Source of the DNA: Clostridium muellerianum
GTDB taxonomy: Bacteria > Bacillota > Clostridia > Clostridiales > Clostridiaceae
Length of the DNA stretch: 64,000 nucleotides
Direction: 5' to 3'
NCBI RefSeq assembly: GCF_012926525.1
Contig: NZ_JABBNI010000015.1
Location: forward strand, 1 to 64,000
In this document: one piece after another, positions 54,984 to 63,696 of the stretch
Numbering within the stretch: position 1 is the stretch's first letter
How the letters are laid out: each line of letters opens with the position of its first letter
Notes under the pieces: generated by a model
Databases searched by the model: none
What the model saw: the letters and a program-made list of their open reading frames with translations, nothing else
What the model was told of the DNA's origin: nothing
Program-made: the position numbers and the translations under genes

Positions 54984-55028
54984 ATTTAATAATATAGAAA
55001 AGTATTGTTAAGTGGGGGATTAATAAAA

Positions 55029-56585
55029 ATGAAATCAAAGGTTATGTCAAAAAAGCAGGCGGTAAATTTAATAAAAGATAGAGATACTGTTGCAGTGGGA
55101 GGATTTGTTGGATGTGGTCATCCAGAAGAAATTACTTTAGAAATTGAAAAAAAATATTTAGATAAAAAGCAACCTAAAAATCTAACATTAGTTTATGCAG
55201 CAGGGCAGGGCGATAGTAAAGAGAGAGGATTGAATCATCTGGCTCATGAAGGACTATTATCCAAAGTAATAGGAGGACATTGGGCATTAGTACCAAAGCT
55301 TCAGAAATTAGCTTTAGATAATAAAATTGAAGCATATAATTTACCACAAGGAGTTATATCACATTTATATAGAGATATTGCCGCTGGAAAACCTGGAACT
55401 ATCACACATGTAGGATTAAAAACCTTTATAGATCCTAGAAATGAAGGTGGTAAGTTAAATGAAGTTACTAGGGATGACTTGGTAAAAGTAATTGATATTG
55501 AAGATAAAGAATATTTATTTTATAAATCATTTCCTATAGATGTTGCAATTTTAAGGGCAACTTATGCTGATGAATATGGAAATGCTACATTAGAAAAAGA
55601 AGCTGCTACACTTGACACAACAGCTATGGCTCAAGCTGCTAAAAACTCTGGAGGAAAAGTAATACTTCAAGTTGAAAAAATTGTAGCTAATGGGTCTTTA
55701 GATCCGAGAAAAGTTAAGGTACCAGGAATATATGTAGATGCAATAGTTGTTACAAGTGATGTAGAAAATCATATGCAGACATTTTCAGAAACTTATAATC
55801 CATCTTATTCTGGGGAAGTTAAGTTTTCAATAGATTCTATAGGGGGTTTACCTCTTGATCAAAGAAAAGTAATAGCAAGAAGAGCAGCTATTGAGCTTTC
55901 ACCTGGGGATATTACTAATCTCGGAATAGGTATGCCAGAAGGAATATCTATGGTTGCTAATGAAGAGGGAATTGCAGGTGAAATGACTTTAACTATAGAA
56001 GCAGGTGGTATAGGAGGAGTTCCTGCTGGAGGTTTAAGCTTTGGAGCCTCAACTAATCCAGAATGTATACTTGATTCAGGTAGTCAATTTGATTTTTATG
56101 ATGGAGGAGGACTTGATATAGCTTTCCTAGGTCTTGCACAGTGTGATAAAAAGGGCAATATAAATGTTAGTAAATTTGGAACTAAAATTGCAGGTTGTGG
56201 AGGATTTATTAATATAACTCAGAATTCTAAGAAAGTAGTATATTGTGGAACATTTACTACAGGTGGGTTAAGAACAAGAATACAGAATGGTAAATTAATA
56301 ATAGAGAATGAAGGAAAATTTAATAAATTTTTAGAAGCTGTTGAGCAAATTACTTTTAGTGGTGAATATGCAGTAAGTATTAACCAGCCAGTTATTTATA
56401 TAACAGAAAGAGCTGTATTGAAATTAACTAAAAATGGATTAGTTTTAGAAGAAATTGCTCCTGGAATAGATTTAGAAAAAGACGTACTTTCTCATATGGA
56501 ATTTAAGCCAATAATATCACCTAAATTAAAGTTAATGGATGAAAGAATATTTAAAGAAGCACCAATTGGTATGAAGATTAGTTAA
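55029..56585 (+). CDS. Family I CoA-transferase (fused subunits; acetoacetate/acetate/butyrate type)
   Basis: The ATG at 55029 follows GGGGG; an upstream in-frame TTG lacks a site. The 518-residue protein joins alpha-like (1-260) and beta-like (290-518) CoA-transferase halves in one chain, as in YdiF/PcaIJ-type enzymes. The alpha glycine-rich motif is VAVGGFVGCGHPEE and the catalytic glutamate is E324 in TIEAGGIGGVP. In lysine fermentation a butyryl-CoA:acetoacetate CoA-transferase is required, and this is the only candidate here, so that role is inferred. A sigma-54 promoter lies directly upstream. Confidence 0.85.
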   Translation: MKSKVMSKKQAVNLIKDRDTVAVGGFVGCGHPEEITLEIEKKYLDKKQPKNLTLVYAAGQGDSKERGLNHLAHEGLLSKVIGGHWALVPKLQKLALDNKIEAYNLPQGVISHLYRDIAAGKPGTITHVGLKTFIDPRNEGGKLNEVTRDDLVKVIDIEDKEYLFYKSFPIDVAILRATYADEYGNATLEKEAATLDTTAMAQAAKNSGGKVILQVEKIVANGSLDPRKVKVPGIYVDAIVVTSDVENHMQTFSETYNPSYSGEVKFSIDSIGGLPLDQRKVIARRAAIELSPGDITNLGIGMPEGISMVANEEGIAGEMTLTIEAGGIGGVPAGGLSFGASTNPECILDSGSQFDFYDGGGLDIAFLGLAQCDKKGNINVSKFGTKIAGCGGFINITQNSKKVVYCGTFTTGGLRTRIQNGKLIIENEGKFNKFLEAVEQITFSGEYAVSINQPVIYITERAVLKLTKNGLVLEEIAPGIDLEKDVLSHMEFKPIISPKLKLMDERIFKEAPIGMKIS

Positions 56586-56709
56586 AAAATTTAAAATACA
56601 AAAGAAAATAAATTTGGGTACTAGTAAACAATAAGTGTCAATAAAGTATAATACCTTTTTTAATGCACCTGCACTAAAAGAATGATAATAGGAAATAGTT
56701 ATTTTTGTA

Positions 56710-56738
56710 TTTACAATATTAGGGGTATATGGTATGAT
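56710..56738 (+). promoter_or_regulatory. Sigma-A promoter of the lysine riboswitch transcript
   Basis: TTTACA (56710-56715), 17-base spacer, TATGAT (56733-56738). Transcription would start near 56745, just before the aptamer. Confidence 0.75.
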
Positions 56739-56768
56739 TTAGAAAAGAGGAGACTTTAATAAGAAATA

Positions 56769-57037
56769 ACATACATAAATAGAGGTGCAAACAAAAAAGG
56801 TAACTTTTAGATGCAAAGGAGAAGAACTTCCAATGCTAAAAGCGAATGGTTTGTTTTGCCGAAAGGGATTAATTCGTTCTTGGGTTGTCTCTTGGTGATA
56901 GAACATACAAGCTATCACTGTTGGGAATATAGTTCTCAAAGCGCTATTTATGTGATGAAAAGATTGATTTTCATTGCATGAATGGTTTAGGACTATACAT
57001 GTTTACTAAAAGCACTGAAAATCATTCAGTGTTTTTT
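56769..57037 (+). ncRNA. Lysine riboswitch (L box) with expression platform
   Basis: The aptamer covers about 56769-56957. P1 is a perfect 10-bp helix (ACATAAATAG 56773-56782 with CTATTTATGT 56944-56953), with the conserved AGAGGTGC (56781-56788) at its 3' edge. Other L-box elements follow, including GCCGAAAGGG and a GTGATAG/CTATCAC arm. Downstream lie three competing elements: hairpin ATGAAAA/TTTTCAT (56955-56974), antiterminator TGATTTTCA (56965-56973) with TGAAAATCA (57016-57024), and a terminator CACTGAA/TTCAGTG plus TTTTTT (57013-57037). It precedes kal, a lysine-fermentation gene. The family assignment is from recognised core sequence and P1; the switching direction is inference. Confidence 0.85.
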
Positions 57038-57107
57038 ATTTTGTCTTTTCTTATGTTCAAAGGATAAATGTTAGTAAATCAAATATGAAACTTAGGGGGG
57101 ATTATTT

Positions 57108-57488
57108 GTGAAATCATTAATTAGACTTAGAATGAGTGCAAGCGATGCACATTATGGTGGAAACTTAGTAGATGGTGCTAGAATGCTTAATATTTTTGGA
57201 GATGTTGCTACAGAACTCTTAATTATGAAAGATGGTGATGAAGGTTTATTTTGTGCCTATGATAATATAGAATTTCTTGCCCCAGTATATGCAGGGGATT
57301 TTATAGAAGCTGTAGGTGAAATAGTTAAGTGTGGTAATTCATCTAGAAAAATGATCTTTGAGGCAAGGAAGGTAATTAGTTCAAGACCAGATATAAATGA
57401 CTCTGCTGCAGATATTTTATCGGAGCCAATAGTGGTTTGCAGAGCAAGTGGAACTTGTGTAACTCCAAAGGACAAGCAAAGAAAATAA
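57108..57488 (+). CDS. kal: 3-aminobutyryl-CoA ammonia-lyase
   Basis: GTG start at 57108 with GGGGGG upstream. The 126-residue hot-dog-fold protein opens with [20 protein letters not shown] and has a conserved [16 protein letters not shown]. It removes ammonia from L-3-aminobutyryl-CoA to form crotonyl-CoA, a late step of lysine fermentation. Length and sequence fit Kal proteins of clostridia and Fusobacterium. It is the first gene behind the lysine riboswitch and lies 20 bases before kce. Confidence 0.92.
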   Translation: MKSLIRLRMSASDAHYGGNLVDGARMLNIFGDVATELLIMKDGDEGLFCAYDNIEFLAPVYAGDFIEAVGEIVKCGNSSRKMIFEARKVISSRPDINDSAADILSEPIVVCRASGTCVTPKDKQRK

Positions 57489-57508
57489 AGGTATGGAGGT
57501 AAAAATCT

Positions 57509-58324
57509 ATGGAAAAACTAATTATTACTGCGGCTATTTGCGGAGCAGAGGTTACAAAAGAGCATAATGAAGCTGTTCCTTATACTGTAGAGGAAATTGG
57601 AAGAGAAGCTGAGATTGCCTACAGAGCTGGTGCTAGCATTATACATTTACATGTAAGAGAAGATGATGGAACCCCAACACAAGATAGAGAGAGATTTAGA
57701 TTATGTATGGAAGAAATTAAAAGAAGATGTCCAGAAGCAATAATTCAACCATCTACAGGTGGAGCTGTTGGAATGAGCAATGAAGAAAGATTACAACCAG
57801 TAGATTTAAAACCAGAGATGGCAAGCCTTGATGCAGGAACTTGTAATTTTGGTGGGGACGATATCTTTGTAAACACTGAAAATATCATTAAGGATTTTGG
57901 AAATAAAATGATAAGTCTTGGAGTTAAGCCTGAAGTTGAAGTATTTGATAAAGGTATGATAGATATGGCTATAAGGCTTCATAAAAAAGGATTTATAAAA
58001 GCTCCTATGCATTTTAACTTTGTAATGGGTGTAAATGGTGGCATAAGTGCTACACCAAGAGATTTAGTATTCATGGCAGGGAGCATCCCAAAAGATAGTA
58101 CATTCACAGTTTCAGGTATAGGGAAAAACGAATTTCAAATGGCAGCAATGTCAATAATAATGGGCGGACACGTAAGAGTCGGTTTTGAAGATAACGTTTG
58201 CCTTTCAAGAGGAGTTTTAGCAAAGTCAAATGGAGAGCTAGTGGAAAAGGTCGTACGGCTTGCTAAAGAATTAGGTAGAGAAATAGCTACACCTGCTGAG
58301 GCAAGACAAATTTTAGGATTGTAA
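57509..58324 (+). CDS. kce: 3-keto-5-aminohexanoate cleavage enzyme
   Basis: This 271-residue TIM-barrel (BKACE family) enzyme reacts 3-keto-5-aminohexanoate with acetyl-CoA to give acetoacetate and 3-aminobutyryl-CoA. The metal-site histidines are in IHLHVREDDG, the glutamate/aspartate region in QPSTGGAVGM and the HVRVGFEDN end motif. GGAGG precedes the ATG. It sits between kal and kdd, in the usual order. Confidence 0.95.
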   Translation: MEKLIITAAICGAEVTKEHNEAVPYTVEEIGREAEIAYRAGASIIHLHVREDDGTPTQDRERFRLCMEEIKRRCPEAIIQPSTGGAVGMSNEERLQPVDLKPEMASLDAGTCNFGGDDIFVNTENIIKDFGNKMISLGVKPEVEVFDKGMIDMAIRLHKKGFIKAPMHFNFVMGVNGGISATPRDLVFMAGSIPKDSTFTVSGIGKNEFQMAAMSIIMGGHVRVGFEDNVCLSRGVLAKSNGELVEKVVRLAKELGREIATPAEARQILGL

Positions 58325-58447
58325 ACTTTAAATTGTTAGATATATTTTTTTATACTTATAAAATAAAATTTTTTAATGATTTCAGAAAACATAAAAACCA
58401 TGATATATAAATAAATAATAAAAATAAATTAAGGGAGGAAGTTAATT

Positions 58448-59482
58448 ATGAAAAAAGGATGTAAATACGGATCTCACAGAGTAATTGAACCACAGGGGGT
58501 TTTAACTCAAGCAGCTCTAAAAATTGATAATAATATGGAAATTTATGATAACGAAATTCTTATTGATGTCAGCTCATTAAACATAGATTCAGCTAGTTTC
58601 ACTCAAATAAAAGAGGAAGCTAATGGTGATGTAGAAAAAATAAAAGCTAAGATATTAGAAATAGTAGGAGAAAGAGGAAAAATGCAGAACCCTGTAACTG
58701 GATCAGGTGGAATGTTTATAGGAACAGTTTTACAAATAGGAGAAGCGTTAAAAGATAGAGATTTAAAAGTTGGGGATAAAATAGCTTCATTAGTTTCATT
58801 ATCTTTAACTCCACTTAAAATAGAAGAAATTCGAGATATTAAAATTGATATAGATAGAGTAGAAGTTAAAGCTAAAGCTATATTATTTGAAAGTGGAATA
58901 TATGCTAAGCTTCCAACTGACATGTCAGAAGCATTAGCACTTGCAGCCCTAGATGTTGCGGGAGCACCTGCTCAGGTAGCTAAACTTGTTAAACCTGGAC
59001 AAAGCGTATTAGTACTTGGAGCAGCAGGAAAATCAGGAATGCTTTGCTGCTACGAAGCAATGAAGAGAGTAGGACCAACTGGAAACGTTATAGCTATGGT
59101 TAGAAAAAAAGCTCAAGCTGATAAATTAAAGGAGTGGGGATTATGCCACGCAGCTATAGTGAGTGATGCTCAAAAACCAGTGGATGTTTTAAACAAGACT
59201 TTAGAGGCTAATGAAGGAAATGAAGTAGATTTATCAATTAGCTGTGTAAATATACCAAATACTGAAATGGCCTGCATATTACCAGTTAAGGATAATGGTA
59301 CTGTTTATTTCTTCTCAATGGCTACAAGTTTTACAAAAGCAGCTTTGGGTGCTGAAGGTGTTGGTAAAGATGTAACTATGATAATAGGAAATGGATATAC
59401 TAAAGGACATGCTGAAATAACATTATCAGAGCTTAGAGAGAGCAAAACATTAAGAAAAATATTTGATGAATTATATATCTAA
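58448..59482 (+). CDS. kdd: L-erythro-3,5-diaminohexanoate dehydrogenase
   Basis: This 344-residue NAD-dependent, zinc-alcohol-dehydrogenase-like enzyme oxidatively deaminates 3,5-diaminohexanoate to 3-keto-5-aminohexanoate. The Rossmann motif is VLVLGAAGKSGMLCCYEA at about residue 190, and the N-terminus KKGCKYGSHRVIEPQGVLTQ is typical of Kdd. The gap of 123 bases from kce has no terminator. GGGAGGAAG precedes the ATG. A large palindromic element follows. Confidence 0.94.
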   Translation: MKKGCKYGSHRVIEPQGVLTQAALKIDNNMEIYDNEILIDVSSLNIDSASFTQIKEEANGDVEKIKAKILEIVGERGKMQNPVTGSGGMFIGTVLQIGEALKDRDLKVGDKIASLVSLSLTPLKIEEIRDIKIDIDRVEVKAKAILFESGIYAKLPTDMSEALALAALDVAGAPAQVAKLVKPGQSVLVLGAAGKSGMLCCYEAMKRVGPTGNVIAMVRKKAQADKLKEWGLCHAAIVSDAQKPVDVLNKTLEANEGNEVDLSISCVNIPNTEMACILPVKDNGTVYFFSMATSFTKAALGAEGVGKDVTMIIGNGYTKGHAEITLSELRESKTLRKIFDELYI

Positions 59483-59490
59483 TAATTGTG

Positions 59491-59835
59491 AGCTCAACTT
59501 TCGCAGTTTAAAAATTATGCGATGCAACCTTTTTTCAGAGGACAATTGACAGATGACAGAGGACAATGAAGGTAAGTTTTCCTCCTTACGTCAGAAAACT
59601 AATTTATTTTAAATCTTATTTTGCTAACGCAAAACAATCTTGGAATTTATATACGTCAGCAATGTTTCGCTTTAGCGGAACGATCTATCCAAAACTTAAT
59701 TAAAGATTTTTCGTAGTGTAATGGAGAAAAATCCTCCTTCACTGTCAATTGTCCTCTGTCCTATGTCCTCTGAAAAAGTTGTGTAGCAATTTGCCTGTAT
59801 TAAATCAAAATTGTATGTGCGAAAGTTGAGTTATG
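59491..59835. repeat. Nested palindromic element, family P3 copy C
   Basis: Full-length copy with outer ends CTCAACTTTCGCAGTTTA and TATGTGCGAAAGTTGAG. The core starts CAGAGGACAATTGACAG and ends CTGTCAATTGTCCTCTGTCC. It occupies the whole kdd-kamA gap and is probably transcribed with the operon. Confidence 0.85.
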
Positions 59836-59881
59836 AATTATCTATGTGGCAGTAAGCATTTAATATATTGGAGGGAATAAA

Positions 59882-61135
59882 GTGAAAGTAAATAGGAGAT
59901 TTGAAATTTTCAAAGACGTAACTGATGAGCAGTGGAATGATTGGAAATGGCAAGTTGAAAATAGAATTGAAACTGTGGATGAACTTAAAAAATATATACC
60001 ATTAACAGAAGAAGAGGAACAGGGTGTAAGACAATGTTTAAAAACATTGAGAATGGCAATAACTCCTTACTATCTTTCTTTGATAGATATAAATGATCCG
60101 CATGATCCAATAAGAAAACAAGCTATACCAACTGTGCTTGAGGTTCATCAGGGGCATGCAGATCTTTTAGATCCACTTCACGAAGATGGAGATTCACCGG
60201 TTCCAGGACTTACACATAGATATCCTGACAGAGTGCTTTTATTAATTACTGATCAATGTTCAATGTACTGCAGACATTGTACAAGAAGAAGATTTGCAGG
60301 AAAAAATGACAGTGCTATGCCGAAGGAAAAAATAGATAAGGCAATTGATTATATTGCAAAAACACCAGCAATAAGAGATGTATTGCTTTCGGGGGGAGAT
60401 GCTCTTTTAGTTTCAGATGAAAAACTTGAATACATTATAAAGAAACTAAGAGAAATTCCTCATGTTGAAATAATACGAATAGGATCAAGAACTCCAGTTG
60501 TTCTTCCACAAAGAATAACACCAAAACTTGTTAATATGCTTGCAAAATACCACCCCATTTGGTTAAATACACATTTTAATCACCCAAATGAAATTACAAA
60601 GGAATCAAAGGCAGCTTGTGAAAAAATAGCTAATGCAGGAATTCCTCTTGGGAACCAATCAGTTCTTTTAAAAGGTGTAAATGATTGTGTACATGTAATG
60701 AAAGAGCTTGTACACAAATTAGTTATGATAAGAGTGAGACCATACTATATTTATCAATGTGACCTATCAATGGGGCTTGAACATTTTAGAACTTCTGTTT
60801 CAAAGGGTGTAGAAATAATTGAAGGACTTAGAGGACATACTTCTGGTTTTTGCGTGCCAACCTTCGTTCTTGATGCTCCCGGTGGTGGTGGCAAAATACC
60901 AGTAATGCCAAATTACGTAATATCACAAAGTCATAACAAGGTGGTACTAAGAAACTTCGAAGGAGTAATTACAACCTATGAAGAACCATTAAACTATGTT
61001 CCAGGCTGCAATTGTGAAATTTGTAGAGGAGAAAAAACAGTTAAAGAGGTTGGAGTTGCAGGATTATTGAATGGACAACAAATGTCACTTGAACCAGCAA
61101 GTCTTGCAAGAAACAAAAGAAATGCACATCAATAA
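59882..61135 (+). CDS. kamA: L-lysine 2,3-aminomutase
   Basis: GTG start with GGAGGG upstream. This 417-residue radical SAM/PLP enzyme converts L-lysine to L-beta-lysine. The iron-sulfur cluster cysteines are C126, C130 and C133 (CSMYCRHC), the glycine-rich LLSGGDALL binds S-adenosylmethionine, and K338 in the DAPGGGGKIPV region is the PLP lysine. A C-terminal cysteine cluster (PGCNCEICRGE) is the zinc site of the clostridial tetramer. It is the first step of lysine fermentation. Confidence 0.96.
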   Translation: MKVNRRFEIFKDVTDEQWNDWKWQVENRIETVDELKKYIPLTEEEEQGVRQCLKTLRMAITPYYLSLIDINDPHDPIRKQAIPTVLEVHQGHADLLDPLHEDGDSPVPGLTHRYPDRVLLLITDQCSMYCRHCTRRRFAGKNDSAMPKEKIDKAIDYIAKTPAIRDVLLSGGDALLVSDEKLEYIIKKLREIPHVEIIRIGSRTPVVLPQRITPKLVNMLAKYHPIWLNTHFNHPNEITKESKAACEKIANAGIPLGNQSVLLKGVNDCVHVMKELVHKLVMIRVRPYYIYQCDLSMGLEHFRTSVSKGVEIIEGLRGHTSGFCVPTFVLDAPGGGGKIPVMPNYVISQSHNKVVLRNFEGVITTYEEPLNYVPGCNCEICRGEKTVKEVGVAGLLNGQQMSLEPASLARNKRNAHQ

Positions 61136-61170
61136 TAAAGAAAATTAATTATCTATAAGGAAGTAGTAGT

Positions 61171-62202
61171 ATGAATGATAGAAATATTTTTGAAATGATA
61201 AAGAAGTATAATACTATATCCATTATAGGTATGGATAAAAATGTGGGTAAAACCACAGTGTTAAATTACATTTTGAGTAAGGCCAGGGGAAAGGTTCGCC
61301 TTGGTCTTACATCAATAGGAAGAGATGGGGAAGAAGAGGATAGTGTAACGGAAACAGAAAAACCAAGAATTTATGTAGAAAAAGGTACTTATATTGCAAC
61401 AAGTAAACAGTGTTTATATAATAGCGACATTACAAAGGAAATAATCAGAACTACAGGAATTAACACTGCAATGGGAGAGGTTATTATTGCAGGTGCCTTA
61501 AGTGATGGATATGTTGAGCTTGGCGGACCATCTTTGAATTCATATATGAGGGATATATGTAAAATGTTAAAAGATATTGGAAGTGAAATAGTGATTGTGG
61601 ATGGGGCACTTAGCAGAAAAAGCTTTGCATCTCCAGCTATTACAGAAGCTACAATACTTTCAACTGGAGGTGCATTATCTAGAAATATGGATAAGGTAGT
61701 AGAGCAAACAAGTCATTGTATAAGGCTTTTATCATTAGAAAAGGAAAATAACGAGAAAGTTCAGAGCCTTTGTAAAAATATTCCTATAACTCATCGGGTA
61801 AGTATTATAAATAAAGATATGACCGTAATAAATTTAAATTTAAAAACATCCTTGGAAGCCAGTAAAGAAATTGCTGAAAGCTTAAATGAACATACGGCTT
61901 ATGTTTTAATCAGGGGTATAATATCAGATAAACTTATAGAGGGAATAATGAACTCTACTGATAGGTATAAAAACATAACTTTTCTATGTGAGGATGGAAC
62001 TAAATTATTTATTACTTCTGACACGTTGTATAAGTTTGAAAAGCAAGGTGGAAAATTAAAGGTATTAAATTCAATAAATATTATTTGTATTACCTCAAAT
62101 CCTACGTCCCCTTATGGATATGAGTTTGATGGTGATAAATTTTTGAAGAAGCTTAAAAGTAAAATTAGTTTACCCATATTTGATGTGAAGGCAGGTGAGT
62201 AA
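61171..62202 (+). CDS. kamB: KamB, P-loop protein of the lysine aminomutase operon
   Basis: This 343-residue protein has a P-loop GMDKNVGKTT at residues 20-29, so it likely binds a nucleotide. The rest is not clearly assignable. It lies 35 bases after kamA and overlaps the next gene by 8 bases. Proteins in this position between kamA and kamD are named KamB in lysine fermenters; their activity is not established as far as I know. A role in assembling or reactivating the B12-dependent lysine 5,6-aminomutase together with KamC is a reasonable inference. Confidence 0.8.
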   Translation: MNDRNIFEMIKKYNTISIIGMDKNVGKTTVLNYILSKARGKVRLGLTSIGRDGEEEDSVTETEKPRIYVEKGTYIATSKQCLYNSDITKEIIRTTGINTAMGEVIIAGALSDGYVELGGPSLNSYMRDICKMLKDIGSEIVIVDGALSRKSFASPAITEATILSTGGALSRNMDKVVEQTSHCIRLLSLEKENNEKVQSLCKNIPITHRVSIINKDMTVINLNLKTSLEASKEIAESLNEHTAYVLIRGIISDKLIEGIMNSTDRYKNITFLCEDGTKLFITSDTLYKFEKQGGKLKVLNSINIICITSNPTSPYGYEFDGDKFLKKLKSKISLPIFDVKAGE

Positions 62203-63673
62203 AATTAAATTTTTAGATAAAGAGCAGAGAATACAAATTGGATTCACCTATGTTATGGATAAGCTAGAGGTCATGACGCCTTATGGATTTGAACAGAAGA
62301 GTAAAATCAAACCTTTTGGTACAGCTCGTGGAAAAGAGCTGCATACAGAACTTAATAATACAGAAATTATTATAAATAGTATTAAGGAAAATAAAAGGAA
62401 ATATGATGAAATTGAAAGATGTTTTTGTAGAATAAAGGATATTAAAAACTCTTTAAAGAGAAGTGTAAATTTAGAGGTGCTAGATGAAGTAGAATTGTAT
62501 GAAATAAAGTATTTTTCAATGGTTATAGATGAACTAATAGGAATATATAAGGAATTAAATATTGATATAACCAATATAAATTTTCAGTCTCTTGAATATA
62601 TTTTTAAGCTACTAGATCCAGAAAATAAGAAAATACCAACATTTTATATCTATGATAAGTATTCTGAGAGATTAAGAGACATAAGAAAAGAAAAAACAAA
62701 ATTAGAAAATAAAATTTTCTTTGAGGAAGATGAAGAAATAAGTGCCGCTCTAAAGGAATCAAGACTTGATATGGTTATTCTCGAAGAGGAAGAGGAATTA
62801 AGAATAAAAAAGCTTTTATCAGAGGAAATTTCTAAATATATTAATGTATTTAAAGAAAATATTGAAGCCATAGGAAGCCTTGATTTATTAATGGCTAAAA
62901 GCAAACTTGCCATAAAGTATAATGCCGTTAAGCCAGAACTAACAGATAATATGGAAATAAATTTAGAAGGTACATTAAACCCTGAAATAAGTGAAGTATT
63001 AAAAGCTAAAGACAAAACTTTTACCAGTGTAAGCTTAAATTTAAAAAGTGGTACTACGGTAATCACTGGAGCTAACATGGGAGGTAAAAGTGTAACTTTA
63101 AAAACCATGGTGTTAAATGTATTGTTAGGGCAGATGGGTTTCTTTGTATTTTGTAAAAAAGCTGCTTTTCCTGTAGTAGATTTTATATATTTTATATCTG
63201 ATGATATGCAAAATATCTCCAAGGGGCTTAGTACATTTGGAGCAGAAATAATTAAGCTAAGTGAAATGGTTGAATGTGTTAAAAAAGAAAAAGGATTTCT
63301 TGTCCTAGATGAGTTTGCAAGAGGTACAAATCCCAGAGAAGGGTTTTATCTTGTGGCATCGCTATGCAAATATTTAAATAAATTTAATTCTATAAGTGTA
63401 ATTTCAACTCATTATGATGGGGTAGTTCAAGATGATATGACACACTACCAGGTTGTGGGACTTAAAAATGTTAACTTTAATTCCTTGAAATATAAAATCA
63501 ACTTAAACAACAAGCATTCAGTTGAAATAATTCAAGAAAATATGGAATACAGGTTAGAAAAGGTAGGTAAAGAAAGTATGGTTCCAAAGGATGCTCTTAA
63601 GATATCAATGTTGCTTGGTTTAGATGAAGAAATTTTAGACATAGCTAAGGATTATTATAAGGCAGAAAAATGA
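62195..63673 (+). CDS. kamC: KamC, MutS-like ATPase of the lysine aminomutase operon
   Basis: GTG start at 62195 overlaps the kamB stop by 8 bases, so translation is coupled. The 492-residue protein has the MutS C-terminal ATPase: Walker A TGANMGGKSVTLKT near 292, Walker B FLVLDEFARGTNPREG and an ISTHYDG-type switch. It lacks the mismatch-recognition domain and is half MutS size. It is thus not a repair protein; by context it should serve the coenzyme-B12 aminomutase, perhaps removing damaged cofactor. Confidence 0.85.
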   Translation: MSKIKFLDKEQRIQIGFTYVMDKLEVMTPYGFEQKSKIKPFGTARGKELHTELNNTEIIINSIKENKRKYDEIERCFCRIKDIKNSLKRSVNLEVLDEVELYEIKYFSMVIDELIGIYKELNIDITNINFQSLEYIFKLLDPENKKIPTFYIYDKYSERLRDIRKEKTKLENKIFFEEDEEISAALKESRLDMVILEEEEELRIKKLLSEEISKYINVFKENIEAIGSLDLLMAKSKLAIKYNAVKPELTDNMEINLEGTLNPEISEVLKAKDKTFTSVSLNLKSGTTVITGANMGGKSVTLKTMVLNVLLGQMGFFVFCKKAAFPVVDFIYFISDDMQNISKGLSTFGAEIIKLSEMVECVKKEKGFLVLDEFARGTNPREGFYLVASLCKYLNKFNSISVISTHYDGVVQDDMTHYQVVGLKNVNFNSLKYKINLNNKHSVEIIQENMEYRLEKVGKESMVPKDALKISMLLGLDEEILDIAKDYYKAEK

Positions 63674-63696
63674 ATTTCAGTACAGGGGGGAAATGT

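Noticed and set aside
56739-56939. 66-codon minus-strand ORF
   Set aside because: It lies wholly inside the lysine riboswitch on the opposite strand; structured RNA explains the sequence.
59846-59866. Sigma-54-like TGGCAG upstream of kamA
   Set aside because: The -12 TTGC element is missing at the correct distance.
62195-63673. DNA mismatch repair MutS/MutS2
   Set aside because: Lacks the mismatch-recognition and Smr domains, and its place within the kam operon points to a different role.
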